DNA from: Rhizobiales bacterium Ga0077525
Lineage (GTDB): Bacteria; Pseudomonadota; Alphaproteobacteria; Rhizobiales; Xanthobacteraceae
Length of the DNA: 64,000 nucleotides
Direction: 5' to 3'
Assembly: GCA_001464835.1 (NCBI GenBank)
Contig: LNDS01000027.1
Span: 1-64,000 of the forward strand
Part shown: positions 36,393-44,419 of the stretch, one piece after another
Layout: each line of letters begins with the position of its first letter
Position numbering within the stretch: position 1 is the stretch's first letter
Translations under genes and position numbers: made by a program
The notes under the pieces: generated by a model
What the model was told of the DNA's origin: nothing
Database searches by the model: none
The model's input: the letters and a program-made list of their open reading frames with translations, nothing else

Positions 36393-37066
36393 CCGAACCG
36401 CTCTCGCGCCGCCTGTTCGCCGAAGCGCTCGGCACCGCGTTCCTGCTCGCCACGGTGGTCGGTTCCGGCATCATGGCGGAGAAGCTCAGCGGCGGTAATG
36501 TGGCGATTGCGCTTCTCGGCAATACGCTGCCAACCGGCGCCATTCTCGTCGTGCTCATTCTGATCTTCGGGCCTCAGTCGGGCGCGCATTTCAATCCGGC
36601 CGTCAGTCTCGCCTTTGCGTTGCGCCGCGAATTCGATCGGCGCGATCTTGCGCCTTACGTCGCCGTGCAAGTCGCCGGCGGCATCCTCGGCGTTTTCGCC
36701 GCTCACGCGATGTTCGAACTGCCGATCCTGCAATTCTCCGCGCATGTGCGCAGCGGGCCGGCGCAATGGTTCGCCGAAAGCGTCGCCACATTCGGCCTGC
36801 TGCTGACGATATTCGGTTGTGTGGCGCGGGCGCCGCAAGCCGCGCCATTTGCGGTCGGGCTCTACATTACCGCGGCCTACTGGTTCACCGCGTCGACTTC
36901 GTTCGCCAACCCGGCGGTCACGATCGCGCGAGCTTTGTCCGATACCTTCGCCGGCATCGCGCCGGCCGGCGTCGCCGCTTTTATTGCCGCCCAACTGGTA
37001 GGCATGTCCGCCGCGGTGGCGGCCGGATGGCTGCTTTGGCCCCGCGAAAACGTCAAGCTGCCATGA
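36389..37066 (+). CDS. MIP channel (aquaglyceroporin, AqpS-like)
   Basis: 225 residues with six membrane segments and both NPA motifs: HFNPAVSLAFAL and FANPAVTIARAL. GTG 36389 overlaps the arsC stop. In Sinorhizobium meliloti an aquaglyceroporin in the ars operon (AqpS) lets arsenite leave after ArsC reduction, replacing the ArsB pump; the same gene order here implies the same downhill route. Substrate choice between arsenite, water and glycerol cannot be read from sequence alone. Confidence 0.88.
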   Translation: MTEPLSRRLFAEALGTAFLLATVVGSGIMAEKLSGGNVAIALLGNTLPTGAILVVLILIFGPQSGAHFNPAVSLAFALRREFDRRDLAPYVAVQVAGGILGVFAAHAMFELPILQFSAHVRSGPAQWFAESVATFGLLLTIFGCVARAPQAAPFAVGLYITAAYWFTASTSFANPAVTIARALSDTFAGIAPAGVAAFIAAQLVGMSAAVAAGWLLWPRENVKLP

Positions 37067-37145
37067 CCCGGGCCTGACCTTTCCCGCATTGCCCTTTCGC
37101 CCGTCCCATGTTTAAGGTCGCGGCTCTTTTTTGCCGGAACCCTGC

Positions 37146-38516
37146 ATGGCGCGCGACCAGATCGATATGACCCCGATTGAGACCCGCGACGAACTCGTCG
37201 CGTGGTTCGAGGCGGGCAACAAGCCGAAGGCGCAGTTTCGCGTCGGCACCGAACACGAGAAGTTCGTGTTCACGCTCGATGGGCACAGGCCAGTGCCCTA
37301 TGCCGGACGCAAGAGCATCCACGCCATTCTTGAAGGCATGCACGGCCTGCTCGGCTGGGAGCCGATCATGGACGGCGACAACATCATCGGCCTGTTCGAT
37401 GTCACCGGCGGCGGCGCGATTTCGCTGGAGCCCGGCGGCCAGTTCGAACTGTCGGGCGCGCCGGTCGAAACCGTGCACCAGACCGCGGCCGAACTGATGG
37501 CGCATCTGGCGCAGGTGCGCGAAGTGGCGAAGCCCTTAGGGATAGGCTTCCTCGGCCTCGGCATGACGCCGAACTGGTCGCGCGCCGAAATCCCGGTGAT
37601 GCCGAAGAGCCGCTACAAGATCATGACCAACTACATGCCGAAAGTCGGCACGCGCGGCCTCGACATGATGTACCGCACCTGCACGGTGCAGGCGAACCTC
37701 GACTTCTACTCGGAAGCCGACATGGTCAAGAAGCTGCGCGTCTCGCTCGCCTTGCAGCCGGTGGCGACCGCTTTGTTTGCCAATTCGCCGTTCACCGAGG
37801 GAAAGCCGAACGGTCTGCTGTCGATGCGTTCCGAAATCTGGCGCGACACCGACAACAACCGCGCCGGCATGATGCCTTTCGCCTTCGAGGACGGCATGGG
37901 CTTCGAACGCTATGTCGATTACGCGCTCGACGTGCCGATGTATTTCGTTAAGCGCGGCGACACCTATATTGACGTCGCCGGGAAATCGTTCCGTGACTTC
38001 TTCGCCGGCAAGCTCGACGCGCTGCCGGGCGAGCGCCCGACCATTTCCGACTGGGCCAATCATCTCTCGACGATTTTTCCCGAAGTGCGTCTCAAGCGTT
38101 ATCTGGAAATGCGCGGCGCCGATGGCGGGCCGTGGCGGCGGCTGCCGTCGCTCACCGCGTTCTGGGTCGGCTTGTTCTACGACGAGACGTCGCTCGACGC
38201 CTGCTGGAACATGGTCAAGGACTGGAGCGCCGAGGAGCGTCAAAAGTTGCGCGACGACGTGCCGAAGCTCGGTTTCCGCGCCGAAATTCGCGGCCGCAAC
38301 ATGCTGACCCTGGCGCAGGAGACCTTACGTTTCGCGTCGCGCGGCCTGGCGCGCCGCAAGCATTTCGACAAGAACGGCCGCGACGAGACGCGCTATCTGC
38401 GCCCGCTCGAAGAGAGCATCGCGCGCGGCATTACCCCGGCGGAAGAGTTGCTGGAGAAATACCACGGCGAGTGGAAAGGTTCGGTCGAGCCAATTTTCGA
38501 CGAGTATGTTTATTAG
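37146..38516 (+). CDS. gshA: Glutamate-cysteine ligase (plant/alphaproteobacterial type)
   Basis: 456 residues. It makes gamma-glutamylcysteine, the first step of glutathione synthesis. Signatures include FRVGTEHEKFVFTLDGHRPV, GAISLEPGGQFELSG, FLGLGMTPNW and NYMPKVGTRGLDMMYRTC, which define the TIGR01436-like class rather than the E. coli type. ATG 37146 is 9 bp downstream of a GGAA run; an upstream TTG at 37131 is less likely. Glutathione supports the neighbouring arsenate module, but the gene has its own promoter gap of 79 bp. Confidence 0.93.
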   Translation: MARDQIDMTPIETRDELVAWFEAGNKPKAQFRVGTEHEKFVFTLDGHRPVPYAGRKSIHAILEGMHGLLGWEPIMDGDNIIGLFDVTGGGAISLEPGGQFELSGAPVETVHQTAAELMAHLAQVREVAKPLGIGFLGLGMTPNWSRAEIPVMPKSRYKIMTNYMPKVGTRGLDMMYRTCTVQANLDFYSEADMVKKLRVSLALQPVATALFANSPFTEGKPNGLLSMRSEIWRDTDNNRAGMMPFAFEDGMGFERYVDYALDVPMYFVKRGDTYIDVAGKSFRDFFAGKLDALPGERPTISDWANHLSTIFPEVRLKRYLEMRGADGGPWRRLPSLTAFWVGLFYDETSLDACWNMVKDWSAEERQKLRDDVPKLGFRAEIRGRNMLTLAQETLRFASRGLARRKHFDKNGRDETRYLRPLEESIARGITPAEELLEKYHGEWKGSVEPIFDEYVY

Positions 38517-38540
38517 TCCGAGCGTTGCGGCAACTTCAGG

Positions 38541-38633
38541 TGTCATCACCCGCGAAGGCGGGTGATCCAGTAATCGCCGAGGTCAAAGATTGTTCGCAGG
38601 GCTTACTGGGTCCCCGCTTTCGCGGGGACGACA
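38541..38633. repeat. Solo double-hairpin element, family A
   Basis: The left arm begins TGTCATCACCCGCGAAGGCGG (its hairpin uses CACCCGC with GCGGGTG) and continues ATCCAGTAA; the right arm mirrors it with a GTCCCCGC/GCGGGGAC stem and TTACTGG. About 20 bp of unrelated sequence lies between the arms. No gene inside. It is the same family as 4854-4925 and the GIY-YIG arms. Confidence 0.65.
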
Positions 38634-38647
38634 GCAGAGAAAGTACC

Positions 38648-39118
38648 ATGGCCAAATCCACGCCGGCCACGCTGGCGCTTGAGAAAGCCGGCGTCGCCTT
38701 CAAGCTCCACGAATACGACTACGATCCGAACGCCGCGCGCATCGGCATGCAGGCGGCCGAAGCCTTGGGGATCGAGCCCGCGCGATTGCTGAAGACCTTG
38801 ATGGCGAAAGCTGGCAACGATGTCATTTGCGTGCTGGCGCCGTCCGACCGCGAAGTGAATTTGAAAAAGCTGGCGCAGGCCGCCGGCGTCAAAAGCTGCG
38901 CCATGCTGCCGGCGCTCGATGCCGAGCGCATCACCGGTTATCACGTCGGCGGCATTTCCGCCTTCGGCCAGAAGAAGCGCGCGCGGGTGTTCATCGAGCA
39001 GGCGGCTATGAAATTTCCGCTGATCGTCGCCAATGGCGGCCGGCGCGGCTTGCAGGTCGAGCTTGCGCCCGCCGATCTGGTCCGCGTGCTTGATGCGACG
39101 CCAGCGGAGATTTGCTGA
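38648..39118 (+). CDS. ybaK: Cys-tRNA(Pro)/Cys-tRNA(Cys) deacylase, YbaK/EbsC type
   Basis: 156 residues. Conserved stretches are STPATLALEKAGVAFKLHEYDYD, RLLKTLMAKAGNDVICVLAPSDREVNLKKLA, YHVGGISAFGQKK and ANGGRRGLQVELAPADLV. The enzyme hydrolyses mischarged Cys-tRNA-Pro, protecting translation fidelity. Start ATG 38648 follows a short AG-rich run (GAGAAAG). It sits alone between two palindromic elements, suggesting a single-gene unit. Confidence 0.92.
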   Translation: MAKSTPATLALEKAGVAFKLHEYDYDPNAARIGMQAAEALGIEPARLLKTLMAKAGNDVICVLAPSDREVNLKKLAQAAGVKSCAMLPALDAERITGYHVGGISAFGQKKRARVFIEQAAMKFPLIVANGGRRGLQVELAPADLVRVLDATPAEIC

Positions 39119-39153
39119 CCTTACCTCTCCCCGCAAGGCGGGGAGAGGTAAGG
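39119..39153. repeat. Perfect 16-bp hairpin (CCTCTCCCCGC type)
   Basis: Perfect inverted arms of 16 bp, from CCTTACCTCTCCCCGC to its exact complement, around a 3-nt loop (AAG), starting immediately after the ybaK stop. A T-tract is absent, so it is either a weak terminator or a dispersed palindrome; this CCTCTCCCCGC form is common in Rhizobiales. Confidence 0.7.
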
Positions 39154-39206
39154 AGAATCGCAGAAATCGGGTTGCGGCGCCGGGCGGCTGAGGGCACAAG
39201 CGCCGC

Positions 39207-40139
39207 ATGCCGGAAACCTCGCCCGCCACTGCCAGCCGCGATCCGCATGTGCGGGCGCTGACGCCGCTCGACTACGGCCTCTATGCAACCTCGGTGCTGG
39301 TCTGGGGCCTGTCCTGGATCGCCATGCATTATCAGGTCGGGCAGGTCGCGCCGGAAGTTTCGATCGTCTGGCGCTTTGCCATTGCGGCGCCGCTGATGTT
39401 TGCGCTCGCCTTTCTGCGCGGCGAATCGCTGCGGTTCTCGCTGGCCAATCATCGCTACTTCATCGGTCTGGGCGCGACGATCTTCTGCATCAATTTTTTA
39501 TTCATGTACTATGCCGCGCAATACGTGGCGTCGGGGCTGCTGTCGATTGTGTTTTCGCTGGCATCGGTCGGCAATGTTGTGCTCGGCGCATTGGTCTTCG
39601 GCATAAAAATAAGCCGCCGCGTGATTATTGGCGGCGTCCTCGGCGTGATCGGCGTCGCTGCCATGTTTTATCCGGAGCTTGGCGGCCTTGAGTTCAACGG
39701 GACGTCGCTGCTCGGGCTGGTTTTCGCGCTCTGCGGCACGTTGTCGTTCTGCATCGCCAACATGATCTCGGTCGCGGCGCAACGCCGCAAGCTGCCGGTC
39801 TTCGCTTCGACCGCCTGGGGCATGACCTATGGCACGACTTTCGTCGCCTTGCTGGCGCTGGCGCAGGGCCGCACGTTCACCGTCGAATGGACGGTCAGCT
39901 ATCTTGGAGCGCTGGCCTATTTGGCTGTGGGCGCGTCTTTCATCGCCTTTAGCGTCTACTTTACGCTGCTCGGCCGCATCGGCGCGGCGCGTACCGGCTA
40001 CACGACGGTGATGTACCCGGTGGTCGCGCTCTTGGTGTCGACTTTCGCCGAAAATTACCAGTGGACAGTCATTGCCGCCGCCGGCCTTGCCGCGGTGCTG
40101 ATCGGCAATGTGCTGGTGCTGCGCACGCCGAAATCGTGA
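39207..40139 (+). CDS. EamA/DMT family transporter
   Basis: 310 residues, about ten membrane helices in two EamA repeats. Recognisable stretches are VLVWGLSWIAMHYQVGQVAPEVSIVWRF and LLSIVFSLASVGNVVLGALVFG in the first half and GAARTGYTTVMYPVVALLVSTFAE in the second. The family exports amino acids, nucleobases or other metabolites. The substrate is unknown. A family B element separates it from the convergent LysR gene. Confidence 0.88.
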   Translation: MPETSPATASRDPHVRALTPLDYGLYATSVLVWGLSWIAMHYQVGQVAPEVSIVWRFAIAAPLMFALAFLRGESLRFSLANHRYFIGLGATIFCINFLFMYYAAQYVASGLLSIVFSLASVGNVVLGALVFGIKISRRVIIGGVLGVIGVAAMFYPELGGLEFNGTSLLGLVFALCGTLSFCIANMISVAAQRRKLPVFASTAWGMTYGTTFVALLALAQGRTFTVEWTVSYLGALAYLAVGASFIAFSVYFTLLGRIGAARTGYTTVMYPVVALLVSTFAENYQWTVIAAAGLAAVLIGNVLVLRTPKS

Positions 40140-40141
40140 CT

Positions 40142-40251
40142 GTCATTCGGGGGCGCACGTATCAGCGTGCGAACCCGGAATCCAGAAACATGGATAGCAT
40201 TTTCGGATATCTGGATTCGGGGTCCGGCCTTTCAGGCCGTCCCGGAATAAC
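40142..40251. repeat. Double-hairpin element, family B
   Basis: The left arm begins GTCATTCGGGG, holds an internal stem GCGCACG/CGTGCG, and ends ACCCGGAATCCAG. The right arm begins CTGGATTCGGGG, holds GGCCT/AGGCC, and ends CCCGGAATAAC. It sits between the convergent DMT and LysR genes. Loops differ between arms while the outer stems are kept. Confidence 0.7.
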
Positions 40252-40257
40252 GAAATC

Positions 40258-41148
40258 TTACTCCGCAGCCTGCACCGACTCCGACAAATTATCGAGCGAC
40301 AGGATGATGTGCTCTGCCAGCGCGTCGGCCAAGGTCGAGCCTTCATGCGAATTGCGCACCAAGCCGATATGGCAGCTTGGCAATTCGGGGAAACCGTCGG
40401 CCGCGGTTAGCACGCGCATGCCGGGGCGTAGCCCCGACTCGGGCAGCACCGACACGGCAAAGCCGGCCAGCACAGCTGCGGCGACCGCGCCGGCATTCGA
40501 GCTTGAGTAAAGAATGCGATGGGGCCGCGCTATCGTCTCCAGCCGGTCGACGGCGGAGCGCCGCCAGCTGCAGGTCGGCCGGCCGAGCGCCAGCGGTAGC
40601 CGCTCTTCGCTATGCGTCGCATGCCGGTTTGACGTCACCCACAAGAGCCGCTCGCGGCGGAAGGTCTCCGAGGCGCGCTTGGATTCGCAATTGGTGACGA
40701 TGGCCAGATCGATCTCGTTGGCGTCGATGCGCTCAAGCAGATCAACCGAGGGCTCGCAAATCACCGACAATTCGACGCTCGGATAGGCGCGCGAAAACCG
40801 CGCCATGATTTCCGGCAGGTAACGGTCGGCGTAGTCGTCCGGCACGCCGAGCCGGACCCGGCCGGACAGTTCGGCGTCGGAAAAGGCGGCAATGGTCTCG
40901 ACATTGAGCTTGATGATTCGCCGCGCATAATCGAGCAGGCGCTGGCCGTCGTCGGTCAGCTTGCTGGCACGTCCGTCTCTGGCGAAAATCGGCCGCTCCA
41001 GCCGTTCTTCCAGCCGTTTCATCTGCATGGACACGGCGGACTGGGTCTTGTTCACGACTTCCGCCGCCTTGGTGAAGCTGCCGGTCTCGGCGATGGCGAC
41101 GAAAGTGCGCAGTTGATCGACGTCTAAAAGCGCGGTCATGGCAGGCAT
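40258..41148 (-). CDS. LysR-family regulator, LsrB/VtlR-like
   Basis: 296 residues; MTALLDVDQL at ATG 41139 is an alternative start. The HTH is LDVDQLRTFVAIAETGSFTKAAEVVNKTQSAVSMQMKRLEERL. The effector domain contains VRLGVPDDYADRYLPEIMARF, LALGRPTCSWRR and LAGFAVSVLPESGLRPGMRVL, close to the LsrB/VtlR group of Rhizobiales. It is divergent from a DUF1127 gene; in Brucella VtlR activates such small genes and the sRNA AbcR2. It ends 6 bp from the family B element. Confidence 0.88.
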   Translation of the reverse strand: MPAMTALLDVDQLRTFVAIAETGSFTKAAEVVNKTQSAVSMQMKRLEERLERPIFARDGRASKLTDDGQRLLDYARRIIKLNVETIAAFSDAELSGRVRLGVPDDYADRYLPEIMARFSRAYPSVELSVICEPSVDLLERIDANEIDLAIVTNCESKRASETFRRERLLWVTSNRHATHSEERLPLALGRPTCSWRRSAVDRLETIARPHRILYSSSNAGAVAAAVLAGFAVSVLPESGLRPGMRVLTAADGFPELPSCHIGLVRNSHEGSTLADALAEHIILSLDNLSESVQAAE

Positions 41149-41432
41149 CCCAATTTGTCAGGGCTCGGCGTTAATTTGAGCAGGCGATGAAATTGCACAA
41201 GGAAAAACAAACTATTGTTCCCTTTGCATAATTTTCGGCTCGTTTTCGGCCGCCGTGCCACATTCGTTAATATCAGTATTCCTGATCGGTCAGATTAAAA
41301 ACATTCGTTTCACTAATCAATAGGGGGCGCGCATATACACAGTGCTTCGCCAGACCACGCCTGAAACCGGGTGGCTGCGGGCCGGAATGAAAGCGATGAA
41401 CGCTTTGATCCGTGGACCTTATGGAGACTGCC
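41149..41432. promoter_or_regulatory. Divergent LysR/DUF1127 control region (284 bp)
   Basis: No gene. It is AT-rich relative to its surroundings, with an imperfect inverted repeat at about 41195-41227 (GCACAAGG...CCTTTGC around an ACAA...TTGT core) and CTGA-TCGG-TCAG near 41286. These are candidate LysR boxes. A GGAG sits 7-8 bp before the DUF1127 start. Confidence 0.4.
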
Positions 41433-41798
41433 ATGTCGACGACCGCCCACTATCCCGCTCTGCCCATCGCCGCCGGGACCCTGGCGCGCGTGTTTGCCAC
41501 CCTTTTGGCGCCGGTCGTCGCAACCTCCAAAGTCGTCGCCCGCACCCTGCGCAATCGCCACGACGCCAAGATGCTGGCCAGCCTCGACGGTCACATGCTC
41601 GCCGATATCGGCCTGACCCGCTCGGACGTGCATGACGCCTTTTCGACGCCGCTGTGGGAGGACCCGACCACGCTCCTCAGCGAACGCGCCATCGAGCGGC
41701 GCATGCACCGGGCGGTGGCCCGGGTCTCGCGCAACGCGTCCACCGACAGCGCCTTCCGCCAGCCTGCGACCGACCGGCCGGCCCGGCAGGCTTACTAA
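41433..41798 (+). CDS. DUF1127-domain protein
   Basis: 121 residues from ATG 41433. The DUF1127 core is RTLRNRHDAKMLASLDGHMLADIGLTRSDVHDAF, near residues 46-78; the rest is a variable N-terminus and an Arg-rich tail. Members of this family bind RNA or modulate RNA turnover in Rhodobacter and are targets of VtlR in Brucella. GGAG upstream supports this start over GTG 41412. Its 3' region is highly structured. Confidence 0.85.
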   Translation: MSTTAHYPALPIAAGTLARVFATLLAPVVATSKVVARTLRNRHDAKMLASLDGHMLADIGLTRSDVHDAFSTPLWEDPTTLLSERAIERRMHRAVARVSRNASTDSAFRQPATDRPARQAY

Positions 41799-41847
41799 GC
41801 GCATGATCCCGAAAAGTGGGAACCGGTTTTCGGACAAGATCATGCGC
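41799..41847. repeat. Palindromic element (GCGCATGATC ends) after the DUF1127 gene
   Basis: Inverted ends GCGCATGATC and GATCATGCGC enclose CCGAAAAGTGGGAACCGG and TTTTCGG, giving one long hairpin. This is a common Rhizobiales element that begins right after the TAA at 41796-41798. It may stabilise the 3' end of the transcript. Confidence 0.7.
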
Positions 41848-41865
41848 CAAATGAACTAACCCAAA

Positions 41866-41969
41866 CGGCCGATCCCTCTCATCGGCCGCCGATCCGAGAT
41901 CACGCGAAATCCCCTCTCGCGCCCGGATCACAAGCGCCCGCTGGCCCCTCCAGCGGGCGCAAACTTTTT
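41866..41969 (+). ncRNA. Candidate 3'-derived small RNA: three hairpins with C/U loops
   Basis: Hairpin 1 (41866-41888): perfect 8-bp stem CGGCCGAT with loop CCCTCTC. Hairpin 2 (41891-41929): outer stem GATCCG and inner CGCGA, loop AATCCCCTC. Hairpin 3 (41934-41960): 11-bp stem GCGCCCGCTGG, loop CCCCT, followed by AAACTTTTT. The C/U loops resemble anti-Shine-Dalgarno (CCUCC-like) loops of the CcsR/cuckoo type RNAs that are linked to DUF1127 genes in other alphaproteobacteria. Start and processing are unknown. Confidence 0.45.
41934..41969 (+). terminator. Intrinsic terminator of the DUF1127 transcript
   Basis: Perfect 11-bp GC-rich stem with a 5-nt loop and a T5 run shortly after it, 136 bp beyond the DUF1127 stop. 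Confidence 0.75.
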
Positions 41970-42039
41970 CTGACCAAAACGTTATCGGCCCGGTCTTATT
42001 CCGGCGCGGCATTTGCCGCCGTCTGGTTTAAGATGCGGC

Positions 42040-42579
42040 ATGATTTTTCCGTTCAAGTTCTTGTCCGCTCTGCTGGCCGTTCTGGTGCTCTCCGGCGCCG
42101 CGCTGGCGCAAAGCGGCTTCGACCGCCGCGGCGGCGACTACATGAAATTCGACGTCCGCAGCGGCGACCCGCAGGTCTGCGCCGAAAGTTGCGAGCGTGA
42201 CGGCCGCTGCAAGGCCTGGACCTTCTCTTACCCGCGCACCGCCGTGTCGTCTGCCACGTGCTGGCTCAAGAACAAGGTGCCGCCGCGCAACGACGACAAA
42301 TGTTGCGTGTCCGGCGTGCGCGGCGCCGGCGTCATCGCGCCGCGTCAGGGCCCGGTCGAATTCGGCATCGACCGGCTGGGCGGCGATCTCCGCGACTTCG
42401 AAACGCCGCCGGATCCGGTCGGCGCCGCCTGCAACGCCGCCTGCGAGGCCGACGACAAATGTCGCGCCTGGACTTATGTCCGGCCGGGCTATATCGGCGC
42501 GCCGGCGCGCTGCTTTCTCAAGGATCGCATCACCCGCCCGCGCAACAAGCCGTGTTGCGTGTCGGGGGTGATCCGTTGA
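42040..42579 (+). CDS. Secreted PAN/apple-domain protein
   Basis: 179 residues from ATG 42040. A signal peptide (FKFLSALLAVLVLSGAALAQ) is followed by two similar PAN-like units: CAESCERDGRCKAWTFSYP...CWLKNKVPP and CNAACEADDKCRAWTYVRP...CFLKDRITRP, each ending in CCVSG. Many paired cysteines point to an extracytoplasmic disulfide-bonded protein. The fold usually binds protein or carbohydrate. It is convergent with the phospholipase-D-like gene, with 10 bp between stops. Confidence 0.82.
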   Translation: MIFPFKFLSALLAVLVLSGAALAQSGFDRRGGDYMKFDVRSGDPQVCAESCERDGRCKAWTFSYPRTAVSSATCWLKNKVPPRNDDKCCVSGVRGAGVIAPRQGPVEFGIDRLGGDLRDFETPPDPVGAACNAACEADDKCRAWTYVRPGYIGAPARCFLKDRITRPRNKPCCVSGVIR

Positions 42580-42589
42580 CGATGCGGCT

Positions 42590-44302
42590 CTAGTTCTTCG
42601 ATTTCGGGAAAAACAGTTTGCGCCGCTTCGATTTGAGCCGCTTCGGCTCGAAATTCTCGGTCACCCAGCCGTCGGTCGGATCGAGGAAGATCACTTCCGT
42701 TTCTTCCTTGCCTTCCAGCGCCAATTTGTTGGCGATATTGCGGAAGTAGAAGTGACGGAAGATGCGGTCGAACTCGCACATATAAATGTCGGCCACGCGG
42801 GTGTCGCCGCGGATCAGCAGCATGTTTTCGTCATTGTTCACCAGCGAGTTCTTGGAGAAGTTGGCCGAGCCCGAGACGATCAGCGGATCGTCGGACAGCG
42901 GATCGCACAGCAATATCTTGGTGTGGATATAGAAGATATTGCCTTCATAACGGTAGTGGCCTTCGTCCTCGAACCATTGGTCGAGCGTCCAGCCGGGAAT
43001 TTTGCCGCGAATGGTCTTCTTACCGAGGGCCGCGCCGTTGGCGAGCTGGACGTCGGGGTTATGGCCGAGCAATTCCTCGATCGCGCCGGTGAGCGGCTTC
43101 TCCAGAAGAATATAGCGCAGGAACGGCTGGTTCTTGGCCAGTGCCGGCGCCAGCGTGGCGTTGACGCCGAAGGCGGCAGTAAACATCACAGTGCCGCCGG
43201 ATTCGCCGATACGGTCGGCATACCATTGCAGCATCGAATCGTTGCGGCGCGGGCTGTAGATCGTCACCACGGAGTTCTCGGCGGTGGCGGCTTGCGGGTT
43301 CGGATTGTTCGCTTCGTTCCAGTCGCGCAGATCGTTCCATTCCGCGTCTTCCGAGAGCTGCGTCCAGTAGGCCAGATATTGCGCGGCGACGTTTTCATCG
43401 CGGACGATATGACCGACATTGGTCTGGCCGAGGAAACCGGACGGCGTGAAATTGGTCGAGCCGGTCCACACCGCAACGCGCGATTTGTCCTTCGACAGCC
43501 GGACGATGAATTTGTTGTGCGGAATGGCGTTGCGCTTGGTGCGCTTGATCAGGATCGTGGACGGCAGTTTGGCTGCCTTGATGGCGGCGGCGTTGGCGGT
43601 GGTCGCCTGCGTCGCGACCTTCTTGCCTTTGACCGTATCCTTGCCCGCCTCATAGACGATCATGACATCGACGCCGCGCGCATGGGCGGCCTTCAATGCG
43701 TTCAGAATCGGCATGTAGCTGAACTCGTAGGCCGCGACGCGCAGCTTTTCGCCTTTCTTGGTGCCGCCGATGAAGGCAAGCGCTGCCTCCAGCAGGCCGC
43801 GCGACAGCCAGGCCGTGACCGGATCGTTCGGGTCGTTAGGATTGTCAGGCGCCTTGTTGCCGAATTTCTGCGCGAAAGCCTGGCTGGCGATGGCGCCGCG
43901 ATTGAAGAACACCGCGTGCGTGCCGTCGTCTTCGTTCTCGGTCGACGCGGTGATCGTGATGTCGTCGCCGTAAGTCAGGTTGCGTGGCGTGCCATAGACG
44001 GGCCGGACGATGAAATCGTAAGTGTGGCCCGGTTTGGCACTGTAGTCGCCCCACAGGAAGCTCTGGATCGGGTGTTCGAGGCTCGAATAGGACTGGCCCG
44101 GCTGCGGATTGGGCACCACGTCCTTGAACACCTTCAGGCCTTTCAGCCAGTAGGACTGGTTCTCTTTGGCGTCGGTGCGCTTGAGCGCGAAACCGAGCAG
44201 GCCCTTGCGCGCCTGCACCGTCGCGTCGATCGACAACAACACCGTGTGGCTGCCAGAGATGGCGCGAATATCGAATCCATTGCTGCTGGCTTGCGCGCGC
44301 AT
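42590..44302 (-). CDS. Phospholipase D-like protein with two HKD regions
   Basis: 570 residues from ATG 44302, which has GGGGGGCGGC just upstream; the frame is open to 44380. The first PLD region is HNKFIVRLSKDKSRVAVWTGSTNF and the second HTKILLCDPLSDDPLIVSGSANFS. The second is canonical HxKx4D; the first lacks Asp at the usual place. About 150 residues before region 1 look like a beta-sandwich. No signal peptide. Probably hydrolyses a phosphodiester (lipid or nucleic acid), but the substrate is unknown. Confidence 0.82.
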   Translation of the reverse strand: MRAQASSNGFDIRAISGSHTVLLSIDATVQARKGLLGFALKRTDAKENQSYWLKGLKVFKDVVPNPQPGQSYSSLEHPIQSFLWGDYSAKPGHTYDFIVRPVYGTPRNLTYGDDITITASTENEDDGTHAVFFNRGAIASQAFAQKFGNKAPDNPNDPNDPVTAWLSRGLLEAALAFIGGTKKGEKLRVAAYEFSYMPILNALKAAHARGVDVMIVYEAGKDTVKGKKVATQATTANAAAIKAAKLPSTILIKRTKRNAIPHNKFIVRLSKDKSRVAVWTGSTNFTPSGFLGQTNVGHIVRDENVAAQYLAYWTQLSEDAEWNDLRDWNEANNPNPQAATAENSVVTIYSPRRNDSMLQWYADRIGESGGTVMFTAAFGVNATLAPALAKNQPFLRYILLEKPLTGAIEELLGHNPDVQLANGAALGKKTIRGKIPGWTLDQWFEDEGHYRYEGNIFYIHTKILLCDPLSDDPLIVSGSANFSKNSLVNNDENMLLIRGDTRVADIYMCEFDRIFRHFYFRNIANKLALEGKEETEVIFLDPTDGWVTENFEPKRLKSKRRKLFFPKSKN

Positions 44303-44419
44303 GCCGCCCCCCGTCGTTGCGCTGAAACGATCGGGAAGGACGTTACTACCTTTAAGTGTGTCAGTACAGTATGCACGCAAATATAGCGTGTGCCCAATGA
44401 GCCAGCGCTGGTGGTCTTT

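Noticed and set aside
39119..39153. Classical intrinsic terminator after ybaK
   Set aside because: The hairpin is perfect, but no T-tract follows on either strand, so it is listed as a palindromic repeat instead.
42752..44386. 544-residue plus-strand frame across the PLD-like gene
   Set aside because: Antisense to a gene with two recognisable PLD motifs. Its composition is Arg, His and Val-rich without a domain.
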